DNA from: Leifsonia shinshuensis | Lineage (GTDB): Bacteria; Actinomycetota; Actinomycetes; Actinomycetales; Microbacteriaceae | Direction: 5' to 3' | DNA: 64,000 bases | Assembly: GCF_022606355.1 (NCBI RefSeq) | Contig: NZ_JAHHZQ010000001.1 | Location: forward strand, 186,001 to 250,000 | Shown here: one piece after another, positions 46,268-55,376 of the stretch | Numbering within the stretch: position 1 is the first letter of the stretch | Layout: every line of letters starts with the position of its first letter | Program-made: the position numbers and the translations under genes | Notes under the pieces: generated by a model | Database searches by the model: none | What the model saw: the letters and a program-made list of their open reading frames with translations, nothing else | What the model was told of the DNA's origin: nothing

Positions 46268-46396
46268 GCGGCGGGTTCCTCCACAGCCTTGGCGTCGCGC
46301 GGGTTCTCCACGGATCGTCTCGGACGTCCGAGCGACAGCGCCGCCGTCGGCGAGAGTGGTCACGACCTCAGCGCGGGGTCGGAGACGGGGGAGACG

Positions 46397-46813
46397 ATGG
46401 CAGATCCGGTGGCGGTGCGCGGGGTCGTGGCGACCAGACCGAGACACGTGATCCCGCAGGTCGGAGCGGCGGTCACGACCTTCCGGCTCGTGACCGGCCC
46501 GCGGCTGGAGGCCGACGCGGACGCGGACGGGCCGCCGGATGCGCAGGACAACTGGTACACCGTGACCGCCACGCATCGACTGGCCGTGAGCGTCGCCGCG
46601 TGCGTGGCCCGCGGCGATCCCGTGGTGGTGGCCGGGAGGCTGCGGGTGCGCGACTGGGCGGGTGAACCGGAGGGCGTCACCGCCGAGATCGACGCGGACG
46701 CCATCGGTCACGACCTGGCCTGGGGGCGCAGCGTGTTCACACGGCGTATCGACGGCGCCACGCCGGTGGCCCACCGGGAGGTTCGCGGAGTTCCCACAGG
46801 CACGGAGCCCTAG
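46397..46813 (+). CDS. Single-stranded DNA-binding-like OB-fold protein
   Basis: 138 aa from ATG 46397 after GGGGGAGA. It has the SSB-like pattern VRGVVATRPRHV...TTFRLVTG...NWYTVTATHRLAVSVAACVARGDPVVVAGRLRVRDW, i.e. the WYxVTxxxxLA...GDPVVVxGRLRVR core of actinobacterial SSB paralogues, but it lacks the acidic C-terminal tail ending DDIPF. It may be a secondary SSB used in transformation or repair. Confidence 0.75.
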   Translation: MADPVAVRGVVATRPRHVIPQVGAAVTTFRLVTGPRLEADADADGPPDAQDNWYTVTATHRLAVSVAACVARGDPVVVAGRLRVRDWAGEPEGVTAEIDADAIGHDLAWGRSVFTRRIDGATPVAHREVRGVPTGTEP

Positions 46814-46816
46814 GGT
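46811..46816 (+). promoter_or_regulatory. -10 box of the lipoprotein gene (leaderless)
   Basis: TAGGGT overlaps the SSB-like gene stop (TAG 46811-46813) and ends 7 nt before ATG 46824. Confidence 0.5.
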
Positions 46817-46823
46817 GGTCACC

Positions 46824-47345
46824 ATGACAGCGCTGGCCCGACCGACCGCCGCACGCCGTAGATGGAGGGCGCCGGCTGTGGTCCTCATCGGTCCGGCCCT
46901 CGCCCTCGCTGTGACGCTCAGCGCGTGCAGCTCGCCGTCGCCGACCACGCCGACTCCGACGGCCTCCACCCCGGTCGAGAGCCCGACCCCGACCGCGTCG
47001 GTGCCCGCCGGCCCTGTGCTGATCCCGAACGGCACGGCCGCCCAGAACCTGCCGTACTTCGACAAGGTCAACCAGGCGACCATCGCGGCCAAGTCCGGGG
47101 CGCAGGGGCGCGATTTCATCGACGCGCTCGTCGCCGCCGGCTTCGCGAAGGGCGACATGCAGCTGACGGCCGACACGACGACCATCGGGCTGAAGGCGAA
47201 CTCCATCCAGTTCTCGGTGCAGCTCGGCGCCACCTGCCTGATCGGCCAATACGGCGCGGACGCGGGAGGCTACCAGAGCACGACCTCGGCGACGCTCGCG
47301 ACCGGCGGATGCCTGATCGGGCAGACCCGGCCTATCGACTGGTAG
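46824..47345 (+). CDS. Putative lipoprotein
   Basis: 173 aa. Basic n-region RRRWR, hydrophobic core, and lipobox LSAC at about 32-35, followed by a Thr/Ser/Pro-rich linker (about 36-60) and a compact soluble domain (about 62-173) with a cysteine pair (ATCLIG and GGCLIG) that may form a disulfide. No function recognised. It precedes ettA on the same strand. Confidence 0.75.
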   Translation: MTALARPTAARRRWRAPAVVLIGPALALAVTLSACSSPSPTTPTPTASTPVESPTPTASVPAGPVLIPNGTAAQNLPYFDKVNQATIAAKSGAQGRDFIDALVAAGFAKGDMQLTADTTTIGLKANSIQFSVQLGATCLIGQYGADAGGYQSTTSATLATGGCLIGQTRPIDW

Positions 47346-47374
47346 TTGCCGGTATCCTCGTACAGGGCTGCGGG

Positions 47375-47391
47375 CCCGGCGGCGAGCCGGG
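47375..47391 (+). other. Hairpin in the ettA upstream region
   Basis: CCCGGC (47375-47380), 5-nt loop, GCCGGG (47386-47391), between the lipoprotein stop and the ettA start. It could be a weak terminator or a leader hairpin. Confidence 0.4.
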
Positions 47392-47438
47392 ATCCGAGCG
47401 GTCTGCGCGAGTCCAGGACAGGGAGTTTAGGAAGAAGA

Positions 47439-49121
<1,683 letters not shown>

Positions 49122-49132
49122 GGCGACCCCGA

Positions 49133-49618
49133 ATGCGACTGCACGTCCCGATCAAGCTCCGCTGGAGCGATCTCGACGCGTACGGGCACGTGAACAACGC
49201 CGAGATGCTGCGCCTCCTCGAGGAGGCGCGCATCGAGGCGTTCTGGGCGCCGGACGACTCCGGGCACGGCAGTGGCGAGGCGGTCGGCGGCTCGACGGCC
49301 GTGCTCGACGGCCGGCCGGGGGCCGACACGCTGACGCTGATCGCGCGCCAGGAGATCGAGTACCTCGCACCGATCCCGTACCTCAGGCAGCCGCTCGACG
49401 TGCAGCTCTGGCTCGGACGCCTCGGCGGGGCCAGTCTCGAGGTCAACTACGAGGTGTGGTCGCCCGAGGGCGTCGAGCCCCGGACGATGTTCTCGCGGGC
49501 GGCGACCACGATCGTGCTCGTCGACGCCGCGAGCCAGCGCCCGCGCCGCATCAACGACCGCGAGCGCGCCGCGTGGACGCCCTACCTCGACGACCCCGTC
49601 ACCTTCACCAAGCGCTGA
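49133..49618 (+). CDS. 4-hydroxybenzoyl-CoA-type acyl-CoA thioesterase
   Basis: 161 aa from ATG 49133, 11 bp after ettA. The hotdog motif is RWSDLDAYGHVNNAEMLRLLEEARIEAFW, with the catalytic Asp in SDLDAYGHVNN; RQEIEYLAPIPYLRQPLDV follows. It hydrolyses acyl-CoA. A 57-nt hairpin element begins 17 bp after its stop. Confidence 0.88.
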   Translation: MRLHVPIKLRWSDLDAYGHVNNAEMLRLLEEARIEAFWAPDDSGHGSGEAVGGSTAVLDGRPGADTLTLIARQEIEYLAPIPYLRQPLDVQLWLGRLGGASLEVNYEVWSPEGVEPRTMFSRAATTIVLVDAASQRPRRINDRERAAWTPYLDDPVTFTKR

Positions 49619-49635
49619 CCCTCCCACCGGGACGC

Positions 49636-49692
49636 CGAGGGGCACGTTGTCGTCGCTTTCGCGCTGCGAAAGCGACAACAACGTGCCCCTCG
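49636..49692. repeat. Long hairpin element, 27-bp arms, 3-nt loop
   Basis: Arms 49636-49662 and 49666-49692 pair at 26 of 27 positions around loop GCT. The right arm shares AAAGCGACAACAACGTGCCC with the 37887 element, and stem bases that differ do so on both arms. It lies between the thioesterase and the convergent Rieske gene. Confidence 0.85.
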
Positions 49693-49700
49693 TGCTCGAC

Positions 49701-50129
49701 CTACGAGGTGATCGTGACCTTTCCGCCGGCGACGGACGCCGTGAGCTTGGTGAGCGGCTTGCTCGCGGGTCCTTGCAGCACGTCGCCCGTCGTTCCGTCG
49801 AAGCGCGAACCGTGGCAGGGGCAGTCGAACTCCGATCCCTGCGGCGCGACCGTGCAGCCCTGATGCGTGCAGACGGCGCTGAACGCCACCACGTCGCCGG
49901 CCTTCGGCTGCGACACCACGATCGGCGTCGAGCCGAGCGAGGCGGAGACCGCGCCGCCGACCGGGATGGACGAGAGGTCGACAGTGGCCGTGCCGTCGTT
50001 CCCCGACCCACCTGTCGCACCGGACCCTCCGGGCGTGCAAGCCGCGAGCAGCAGCACCCCCGCGCCGGCCGCGGACGCCCCGCCGAGCTGGACGAGTGTT
50101 CGTCGCGTGAGCGGTGTGGAATCGGTCAT
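49701..50129 (-). CDS. Rieske [2Fe-2S] Tat lipoprotein
   Basis: 142 aa from ATG 50129 with GGGAGG upstream. The N-terminus TRRTLVQLGGASAAGAGVLLLAAC is a twin-arginine signal ending in lipobox LAAC. The Rieske cluster motifs are CTHQGC and CPCHGSRFDG, giving two Cys and two His ligands. It is an exported, lipid-anchored electron-transfer protein. Its gene diverges from the ECF sigma gene. Confidence 0.9.
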   Translation of the reverse strand: MTDSTPLTRRTLVQLGGASAAGAGVLLLAACTPGGSGATGGSGNDGTATVDLSSIPVGGAVSASLGSTPIVVSQPKAGDVVAFSAVCTHQGCTVAPQGSEFDCPCHGSRFDGTTGDVLQGPASKPLTKLTASVAGGKVTITS

Positions 50130-50182
50130 CGTGGAACCTCCCGGTCGGCGGTGCTTTCTCCTAGCGTAAGCACGAGACGGTC

Positions 50183-50234
50183 GACGCCCCGGTTCACTCA
50201 TGGAGTTCTGAACTTTTCCCTCGCCCGTTCCGTG
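50183..50234. promoter_or_regulatory. Divergent ECF-type promoter pair
   Basis: AGTTC-T-GAACT (50204-50214) provides back-to-back GAAC -35 elements. On the plus strand GAAC (50210-50213) is followed after 17 nt by CGTG (50231-50234). On the minus strand GAAC (50208-50205) is followed after 18 nt by CGTC (50186-50183). Both fit roughly the ECF GAAC-N16/17-CGTC pattern, so the sigma factor may control itself and the Rieske gene. Confidence 0.45.
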
Positions 50235-50254
50235 CTTAATGTCGGGAGGTGACC

Positions 50255-50767
50255 ATGCCGGATGAGGACGCACGTCTGTTGCGCGAACTGCACGACCAGC
50301 ACGCGCAGGCCGTGTGGCGCTATGTCGTCCACCTCACCGGCGATCGAGCGATGGCGGACGATGTCGTGCAGGAGACCCTGCTGCGTGCCTGGCGGAGACC
50401 AGCGGTACTGGATCAGTCCCAGCAGTCCGCGCGCGCCTGGCTGTTCACAGTGGCGCGCAACATCGTCATCGACGATAAGCGCAGCGCGCACAGCCAGCAC
50501 GAGTTCGGCACCGACACCCTCCCGGAGCGGCCGTCAGCCGACGACGGCTCCGACGCCGTCCTCGACGCGTGGCTGGTCTCCGATGCACTGTCCGAACTCT
50601 CCGACGAGCACCGCGCAGTGATCGTCCACGCCTACTACGGAGGCCGTTCCATCGCCGAGATCTCGCGCGAGCTGGAGATCCCCGAGGGCACGGTCAAGTC
50701 ACGCCTGCACTACGGCCTGCGCGCGATGCGGTTGTCGCTGCAGGAGCGGGGGGTGACGGAACGATGA
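50255..50767 (+). CDS. ECF RNA polymerase sigma factor
   Basis: 170 aa from ATG 50255 with GGGAGG (50243-50248); GTG 50249 lacks room for it. Region 2 is HDQHAQAVWRYVVHLTGDRAMADDVVQETLLRAWRRP and region 4 is LPERP...SDALSELSDEHRAVIVHAYYGGRSIAEISRELEIPEGTVKSRLHYGLRAMRLSL. It belongs with the SigK/SigL-like ECF group partnered by a zinc-finger anti-sigma factor, encoded by the next overlapping gene. Confidence 0.9.
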   Translation: MPDEDARLLRELHDQHAQAVWRYVVHLTGDRAMADDVVQETLLRAWRRPAVLDQSQQSARAWLFTVARNIVIDDKRSAHSQHEFGTDTLPERPSADDGSDAVLDAWLVSDALSELSDEHRAVIVHAYYGGRSIAEISRELEIPEGTVKSRLHYGLRAMRLSLQERGVTER

Positions 50768-51456
50768 ACAACGACGAGTTCGCCACCTGGGACGCTGCCT
50801 ACGTGCTCGGCTCGCTCTCGCCCGGCGAGCGGAGGCTGTTCGAGGAGCATCTGCACACGTGCGACCGGTGCTCGGCCGCGGTCGCGGAGCTCGCCGGGCT
50901 GCCCGGGCTCCTCGGCCGGGTGCCGAGGGAACAGGCGTTCGCACTCCTCGATGAGGAGGCGCCGAGCGACGCGGCGCTGGGCGCAGAGGTGCTGCCGTCG
51001 CTGCTGGACCAGGCCAGGAGACGCCGGCGGAGGTCGCGCTGGCTGGTCGGCGGCCTGGCCGCCGTCGCCGCTGCCGTCCTCGTCGCAGTCCTGGCGATCG
51101 CGATCCCCGCTGTCGTTCCGACGTCGTCGCCCGGGACGAGCGTCTCGATGGAGCAGGTCGAGCCCAGTGCGCTCTCCGCCGACCTCCGGCTCACCTCCGA
51201 GCCGTGGGGCACGCGGATCGACTCCCGGTGCACTTACGCCAAGGTCGCAGGGGACGACGGCGGCCGCACGTGGACCTACGCGATGGTGGTCACCGACCGC
51301 TCGGGGAAGCAGACCCAGATCTCGACGTGGTCCGCGGCGGAGGGCAGCACCGTCGTGCCCACCGCGACGACGAGTGTCCCGATCGCCGAGATCGCGGCCA
51401 TCGATATCAGGGCCGCCGCGAACGGCACGGTGCTGTTGCGCAGCACCTTCGGCTAG
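50764..51456 (+). CDS. Zinc-finger anti-sigma factor (RskA-like)
   Basis: 230 aa from ATG 50764, overlapping the sigma gene by 4 bp. The N-terminal anti-sigma domain has FEEHLHTCDRCSAAVAE, the HxxxCxxC zinc motif; one transmembrane helix lies at about 95-117 (WLVGGLAAVAAAVLVAVLAIAI), and the extracytoplasmic domain (about 120-230) is beta-rich, as in RskA. It should hold the sigma factor inactive at the membrane until a signal releases it. Confidence 0.9.
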   Translation: MNNDEFATWDAAYVLGSLSPGERRLFEEHLHTCDRCSAAVAELAGLPGLLGRVPREQAFALLDEEAPSDAALGAEVLPSLLDQARRRRRRSRWLVGGLAAVAAAVLVAVLAIAIPAVVPTSSPGTSVSMEQVEPSALSADLRLTSEPWGTRIDSRCTYAKVAGDDGGRTWTYAMVVTDRSGKQTQISTWSAAEGSTVVPTATTSVPIAEIAAIDIRAAANGTVLLRSTFG

Positions 51457-51483
51457 CCGGCGGGGGCGTCCGGCGCGAACGCG

Positions 51484-52365
51484 TCAGTCGCTCGGCGCGT
51501 CGTCCGGGACCCGGATGGTCGCCTCCTGGGCGACGCTGGCGACCAGGCGCCCGTCGCGGCTGAAGATCCGGCCCAGCGACAGTCCGCGTCCGCCTCCCGC
51601 GCTCGGGGACTCCTGCGCATAGAGCAGCCATTCGTCGACGCGGGCCGGGCGGTGCCACCACATCGCGTGGTCGAGGCTGGCCGCCTTGAGACCGGGCGTC
51701 GCCCACGCCACACCGTGCCGGCGCATCACCGACTCCATGATCGTGTAGTCGCTCGCATAGGCGAGGGCCGCGCGGTGCAGGGCCGGCTCGTCCGGCAGCG
51801 TTCCGATCGCGCGGAACCAGACCGCCTGGTGCGCGACGTGCGGTCCCTCCACCGAGAGATAGATCGGTGACGGCACGTGCCGCATGTCGAACGGCCGCTG
51901 GCTCGCCCAGTACTGCGCGACCGGGTGCTCGACGTCTTCGAGTGTCGCGGCGGAGTTCGGCAGCGACTCGGGGTCGGGGAGGCCCTCTGGCATGGAGACC
52001 TGGTGCTCGACCCCGTCGTCCTCGGTCTGGAACGACGCGATCATCGACAGGATGGGCAGTCCGTTCTGGTAGGCCTGGGTGCGCCGGGTGGAGAACGACC
52101 GGCCGTCGTGGATGCGGTCGACCGAGAAGGTGATCGGGAAGTTGACGTCGCCCGGGCGCAGGAAGTAGCCGTGCATCGAGTGGATGCTGCGGTCGTCGTC
52201 GACGGTGCGCGTCGCGGCGACGATCGACTGCGCCAGCACCTGACCGCCGAACACGCGGCCCAGCGGCATCCACTGGGAGGGTCCCGTGAAGATGTCCTCG
52301 TTCGTCCTGGCACCCGTATCGGTGAGGTCGAGCGCGGCGAGCAGCGATTCCAGGGGCTCTGTCAC
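51484..52365 (-). CDS. tesB: Acyl-CoA thioesterase II
   Basis: 293 aa from GTG 52365 with CGGAG 5 nt upstream. Double-hotdog TesB: the N-terminal half has GRVFGGQVLAQSIVAA and HGYFLRPGD, the C-terminal half has AASLDHAMWWHRP with the catalytic Asp and GRIFSRDGRLVASVAQEA, the usual end of TesB. It hydrolyses medium/long-chain acyl-CoA. Confidence 0.92.
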   Translation of the reverse strand: MTEPLESLLAALDLTDTGARTNEDIFTGPSQWMPLGRVFGGQVLAQSIVAATRTVDDDRSIHSMHGYFLRPGDVNFPITFSVDRIHDGRSFSTRRTQAYQNGLPILSMIASFQTEDDGVEHQVSMPEGLPDPESLPNSAATLEDVEHPVAQYWASQRPFDMRHVPSPIYLSVEGPHVAHQAVWFRAIGTLPDEPALHRAALAYASDYTIMESVMRRHGVAWATPGLKAASLDHAMWWHRPARVDEWLLYAQESPSAGGGRGLSLGRIFSRDGRLVASVAQEATIRVPDDAPSD

Positions 52366-52404
52366 AGTGTCTCCGTCCGATGTCTCTAGTAGCTTAGAGT
52401 GCAG

Positions 52405-53166
52405 ATGAGCCAGTCGTTTTCTCTCCAGGACACCCTCGCCGCCGCCGATCTGCAGACCTACCTGTCTCGGGCCGCCCGCGTCGAGGAGGGGTCGGTGCGC
52501 CTGATCGCCGGATCGGGTGTGCTGGCCGTGTACACCGCCATCCTCTATCCGCGCGGGCTGCTCGATCAGACGCCGACCGTGCTCGGGCTGCGCACCTTCC
52601 TCACCGCGCCGGACGTCGCGTTCGACGTCGTCGTGCCGATCCGATCACTGCTCGACCGGCTGGCGCGTGTGCGCGAGGCGGCCGAGAGTGCCGCCGCGGC
52701 CTCCGAGCAGGGCGGCGCGGTCGAAGAGGAGGGCCGCGACGGGGCCGAGAACGGCGCGGTGGACGGCGCTGTCGAGAGCGCTCCGCTGGAGGTGCGCCTG
52801 CCGATGGAGGCGCCGTCCGTGACCTGGGCGGGCATCTCGCCGCCCCGTGGCGGCTGGCGTCAGGTCGGGGAGACCTCGTACGAGCTGCTGCAGGCGACGG
52901 CGGCCGCCGGGATAGCGGAGGTCGCCGACGCCGTGCCGACGGGCACGGGGGAGCAGCTGGTGCAGCGCGTGCGCGCCGAGGTGTGGGGCCGCCCGATCGA
53001 TGCCCTCGAGTACGTTCCTGCAGGCGCCGCGTTCGCGGCCGAGAGCCTCGGGTTCCTCGCCGAGGGCGAGCCGGTCACCATCCTCGAGACCGGCCCGTGG
53101 ACCCGCCTCACCACGCGCCGCGGCCACACGCTCATCCGCCGCCAGGCCTGGAGCCTCCGCGGCTGA
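52405..53166 (+). CDS. Hypothetical protein
   Basis: 253 aa from ATG 52405 (TAGAGT immediately upstream; GTG 52399 is possible). No transmembrane helix. The N-terminal part resembles a conserved alpha/beta unit (YLSRAARVEEGSVRLIAGSGVLAVYTAILYPRGLLDQTPTVLGLRTF), a Glu/Ala-rich variable linker spans about 95-130, and the C-terminal part is helical with basic end WTRLTTRRGHTLIRRQAW. I do not recognise a function. Confidence 0.65.
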   Translation: MSQSFSLQDTLAAADLQTYLSRAARVEEGSVRLIAGSGVLAVYTAILYPRGLLDQTPTVLGLRTFLTAPDVAFDVVVPIRSLLDRLARVREAAESAAAASEQGGAVEEEGRDGAENGAVDGAVESAPLEVRLPMEAPSVTWAGISPPRGGWRQVGETSYELLQATAAAGIAEVADAVPTGTGEQLVQRVRAEVWGRPIDALEYVPAGAAFAAESLGFLAEGEPVTILETGPWTRLTTRRGHTLIRRQAWSLRG

Positions 53167-53178
53167 CGACACCGCAAG

Positions 53179-53231
53179 ATTTGCGGCAAATGTGCCGATA
53201 GCGCGCCCGAGAGACGACTTTTGCCGCAAAT
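53179..53231. repeat. Inverted repeat between convergent genes
   Basis: ATTTGCGGCAAA (53179-53190) and TTTGCCGCAAAT (53220-53231) are perfect 12-bp inverted arms around a 29-nt spacer. The AT-rich arms contrast with the local GC content. It may be a bidirectional terminator between the 52405 and flavoprotein genes, or a protein-binding site. Confidence 0.65.
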
Positions 53232-53261
53232 GTGGCAACGTGCGTCACTCTGAGGTCGCGG

Positions 53262-54911
53262 TCAGACGGCGCGCGCGATAGCGCGTCCCGCCTGCCTGCC
53301 CGAGAACAGGCAGCCACCGAGGAAGGTGCCCTCCAGCGCCCGGTAGCCGTGGACGCCGCCACCGCCGAAGCCGCTCGCCTCGCCGGCCGCGTACAGTCCG
53401 GGCACCGCGGTGCCGTCGGCGGAGAGCACCCGGCCCTCGAGATCCGTCTCGATGCCGCCGAGGCTCTTGCGGGTCAGGATGTGCAGCTTCACCGCGATCA
53501 TCGGGCCGGCCTTCGGATCGGTGAGCTTGTGCGTGGAGGCGACCCGGATGAGCTTGTCGCCCCGGTAGGCGCGAGCGGCACGGACCGCCGCGAGCTGGAG
53601 GTCTTTGCCGAAGTCGTTGTCGAGCTCGCGGTCGCGCTCGCGCACGTGGCGCGTGACGAGATCGAGGTCCAACGGCACCTCCGAGAGCCGCTGCATCCCG
53701 GTCAGCAGCTCGTCGAGGGTGTCCGCCACGACGAAATCCGCGCCCTTCTTCTTGAACGCCTCCACCGGGCCGGGCGCTCCGGGGCCCACCCGCTTCGCGA
53801 GCAGCCCGAGGTCCTTGCCGGTCAGGTCGGGGTTCTGTTCGCTGCCGGAGAGCGCGAACTCCTTCTCGATGATCTTCTGAGTGAGGATGAACCAGCTGTA
53901 GTCGGATCCGGTGCGCCGCAGGTGCTCCAGCGTGCCGAGCGTGTCGAATCCGGGGAACAGCGGAGCGGGCAGGCGGTCACCGCGGGCGTCCAGCCACAGC
54001 GAGGACGGCCCGGGCAGGATGCGGATGCCGTGGCGCTGCCAGATCGGGTCCCAGTTCTGGATGCCTTCGGTGTAGTGCCACATCCTGTCGCCGTTGATGA
54101 GGTGGGCGCCGGCGGCCTCCGCGATGCCGAGCATCCGGCCGTCCACGTGGGCGGGCACGCCGGAGAGCATGAAGTCCGGGGGAGTGCCGAGCCGCTCGGG
54201 CCAGGCGGCGCGCACCAGGTCGTGGTTTCCGCCGATCCCTCCGCTGGCGACCACCACGGCCGCAGCGCGGAGCTCGAAGTCCGCGATCCGCTCGCGGTTG
54301 CTCGCCGCGCCGCGCCGCGCAGCATCCGGCTTGAGGATCTCCCCTCGCACGCCCGTGACGCGTCCAGCGTCGACGATGAGCTCGTCGACGCGGTGACGGT
54401 GCAGCAGTCGGGCCTGCCCGGTTGCCGCGCCCTCCTGGACGCGGCGCACGAACGGCTCCACGACGCCGGGCCCGGTGCCCCAGGTGATGTGGAAGCGCGG
54501 CACGGAGTTGCCGTGGCCTCCCGAGGTGCCGTCGCCGCGCTCCGCCCAGCCGACGACCGGGAAGAACCGCACCCCCTTCTCGTGCAGCCACGCGCGCTTC
54601 TCACCGGCGGCGAACTGGAGGTAGGCCTCGGCCCACTGCCTGGGCCAGTGGTCCTCGTCGCGGTCGAACGCGGCGCTGCCGAACCAGTCCTGCCGGGCGA
54701 GCGCCAGCGAGTCGTGCACGCCCATCCTGCGCTGCTCCGGCGAGTCGACCAGGAAGAGGCCGCCGAACGACCAGAACGCCTGACCGCCGAGGGAGGCCGC
54801 GGGCTCTTGATCCACGATGGTGACCGTCTTGCCGGCGTCGAGCAGCTCGCTCGCGGCGACGAGTCCGGCGAGGCCGGCACCCACCACGATGCAGTCGGGT
54901 TCTGAGGTCAT
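53262..54911 (-). CDS. FAD-dependent oxidoreductase (3-ketosteroid dehydrogenase-like)
   Basis: 549 aa from ATG 54911 with AAGGAG upstream. The N-terminal FAD site is CIVVGAGLAGLVAASELLDAGKTVTIVDQE; the C-terminal FAD-contact block is VPGLYAAGEASGFGGGGVHGYRALEGTFLGGCLFSGRQAGR. The fold matches the fumarate-reductase/KsdD-like FAD-binding dehydrogenases. The substrate is unknown. It follows the globin gene at 56 bp on the same strand. Confidence 0.85.
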   Translation of the reverse strand: MTSEPDCIVVGAGLAGLVAASELLDAGKTVTIVDQEPAASLGGQAFWSFGGLFLVDSPEQRRMGVHDSLALARQDWFGSAAFDRDEDHWPRQWAEAYLQFAAGEKRAWLHEKGVRFFPVVGWAERGDGTSGGHGNSVPRFHITWGTGPGVVEPFVRRVQEGAATGQARLLHRHRVDELIVDAGRVTGVRGEILKPDAARRGAASNRERIADFELRAAAVVVASGGIGGNHDLVRAAWPERLGTPPDFMLSGVPAHVDGRMLGIAEAAGAHLINGDRMWHYTEGIQNWDPIWQRHGIRILPGPSSLWLDARGDRLPAPLFPGFDTLGTLEHLRRTGSDYSWFILTQKIIEKEFALSGSEQNPDLTGKDLGLLAKRVGPGAPGPVEAFKKKGADFVVADTLDELLTGMQRLSEVPLDLDLVTRHVRERDRELDNDFGKDLQLAAVRAARAYRGDKLIRVASTHKLTDPKAGPMIAVKLHILTRKSLGGIETDLEGRVLSADGTAVPGLYAAGEASGFGGGGVHGYRALEGTFLGGCLFSGRQAGRAIARAV

Positions 54912-54967
54912 GGCGTGGCTCCTTCGGCACGACGTCTCGAGGAGCCGGGCTGCCCCTCGAGACGGGA

Positions 54968-55375
54968 TCACTCCTCGAATGTGTTGACCATAGCGAACGC
55001 TGCGCGCTCCAGATAGCTCCACAGGGTCTCCTCCTGCAGCGGAGGCAGGCCGAGCTCGTCGACGGCGACCCGCATGTGCGCCAGCCACCGGTCGCGCGCG
55101 TCGGGGTTGACCCGGAACGGATTGTGCCGCATCCGCAGCCGCGGATGTCCGCGCTGCTCGCTGTAGGTGGTCGGGCCGCCCCAGTACTGCTCGAGGAAGA
55201 GCGTGAGGCGCTCACGGGCGGGGCCGAGATCCTCCTCCGGGTACATCGGGCGCAGCACGGGATCGTCGGCGACGCCGCGGTAGAACGCGTCGACCAGCCG
55301 GACGAACGTGTCGTGTCCGCCGATCTGCTCGAAGAACGACGGGCCGGCGGGCGGCCCGACGGGGATGCTCGTCAT
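54968..55375 (-). CDS. Group II truncated haemoglobin
   Basis: 135 aa, ATG 55375 one base after the MscS stop. Globin features: FFEQIGGHDTFVRLVDAFYRGVADDPVLRPMYPEEDLGPARERLTLFLEQYWGGPTTYSEQRGHPRLRMRHNPFRVN, with the proximal haem histidine in MRHNPF and tryptophan in DRWLAHM (the G8 Trp of trHbO). It binds O2 or NO in the cytoplasm. Probably cotranscribed with mscS and the flavoprotein gene. Confidence 0.93.
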   Translation of the reverse strand: MTSIPVGPPAGPSFFEQIGGHDTFVRLVDAFYRGVADDPVLRPMYPEEDLGPARERLTLFLEQYWGGPTTYSEQRGHPRLRMRHNPFRVNPDARDRWLAHMRVAVDELGLPPLQEETLWSYLERAAFAMVNTFEE

Positions 55376-55376
55376 C

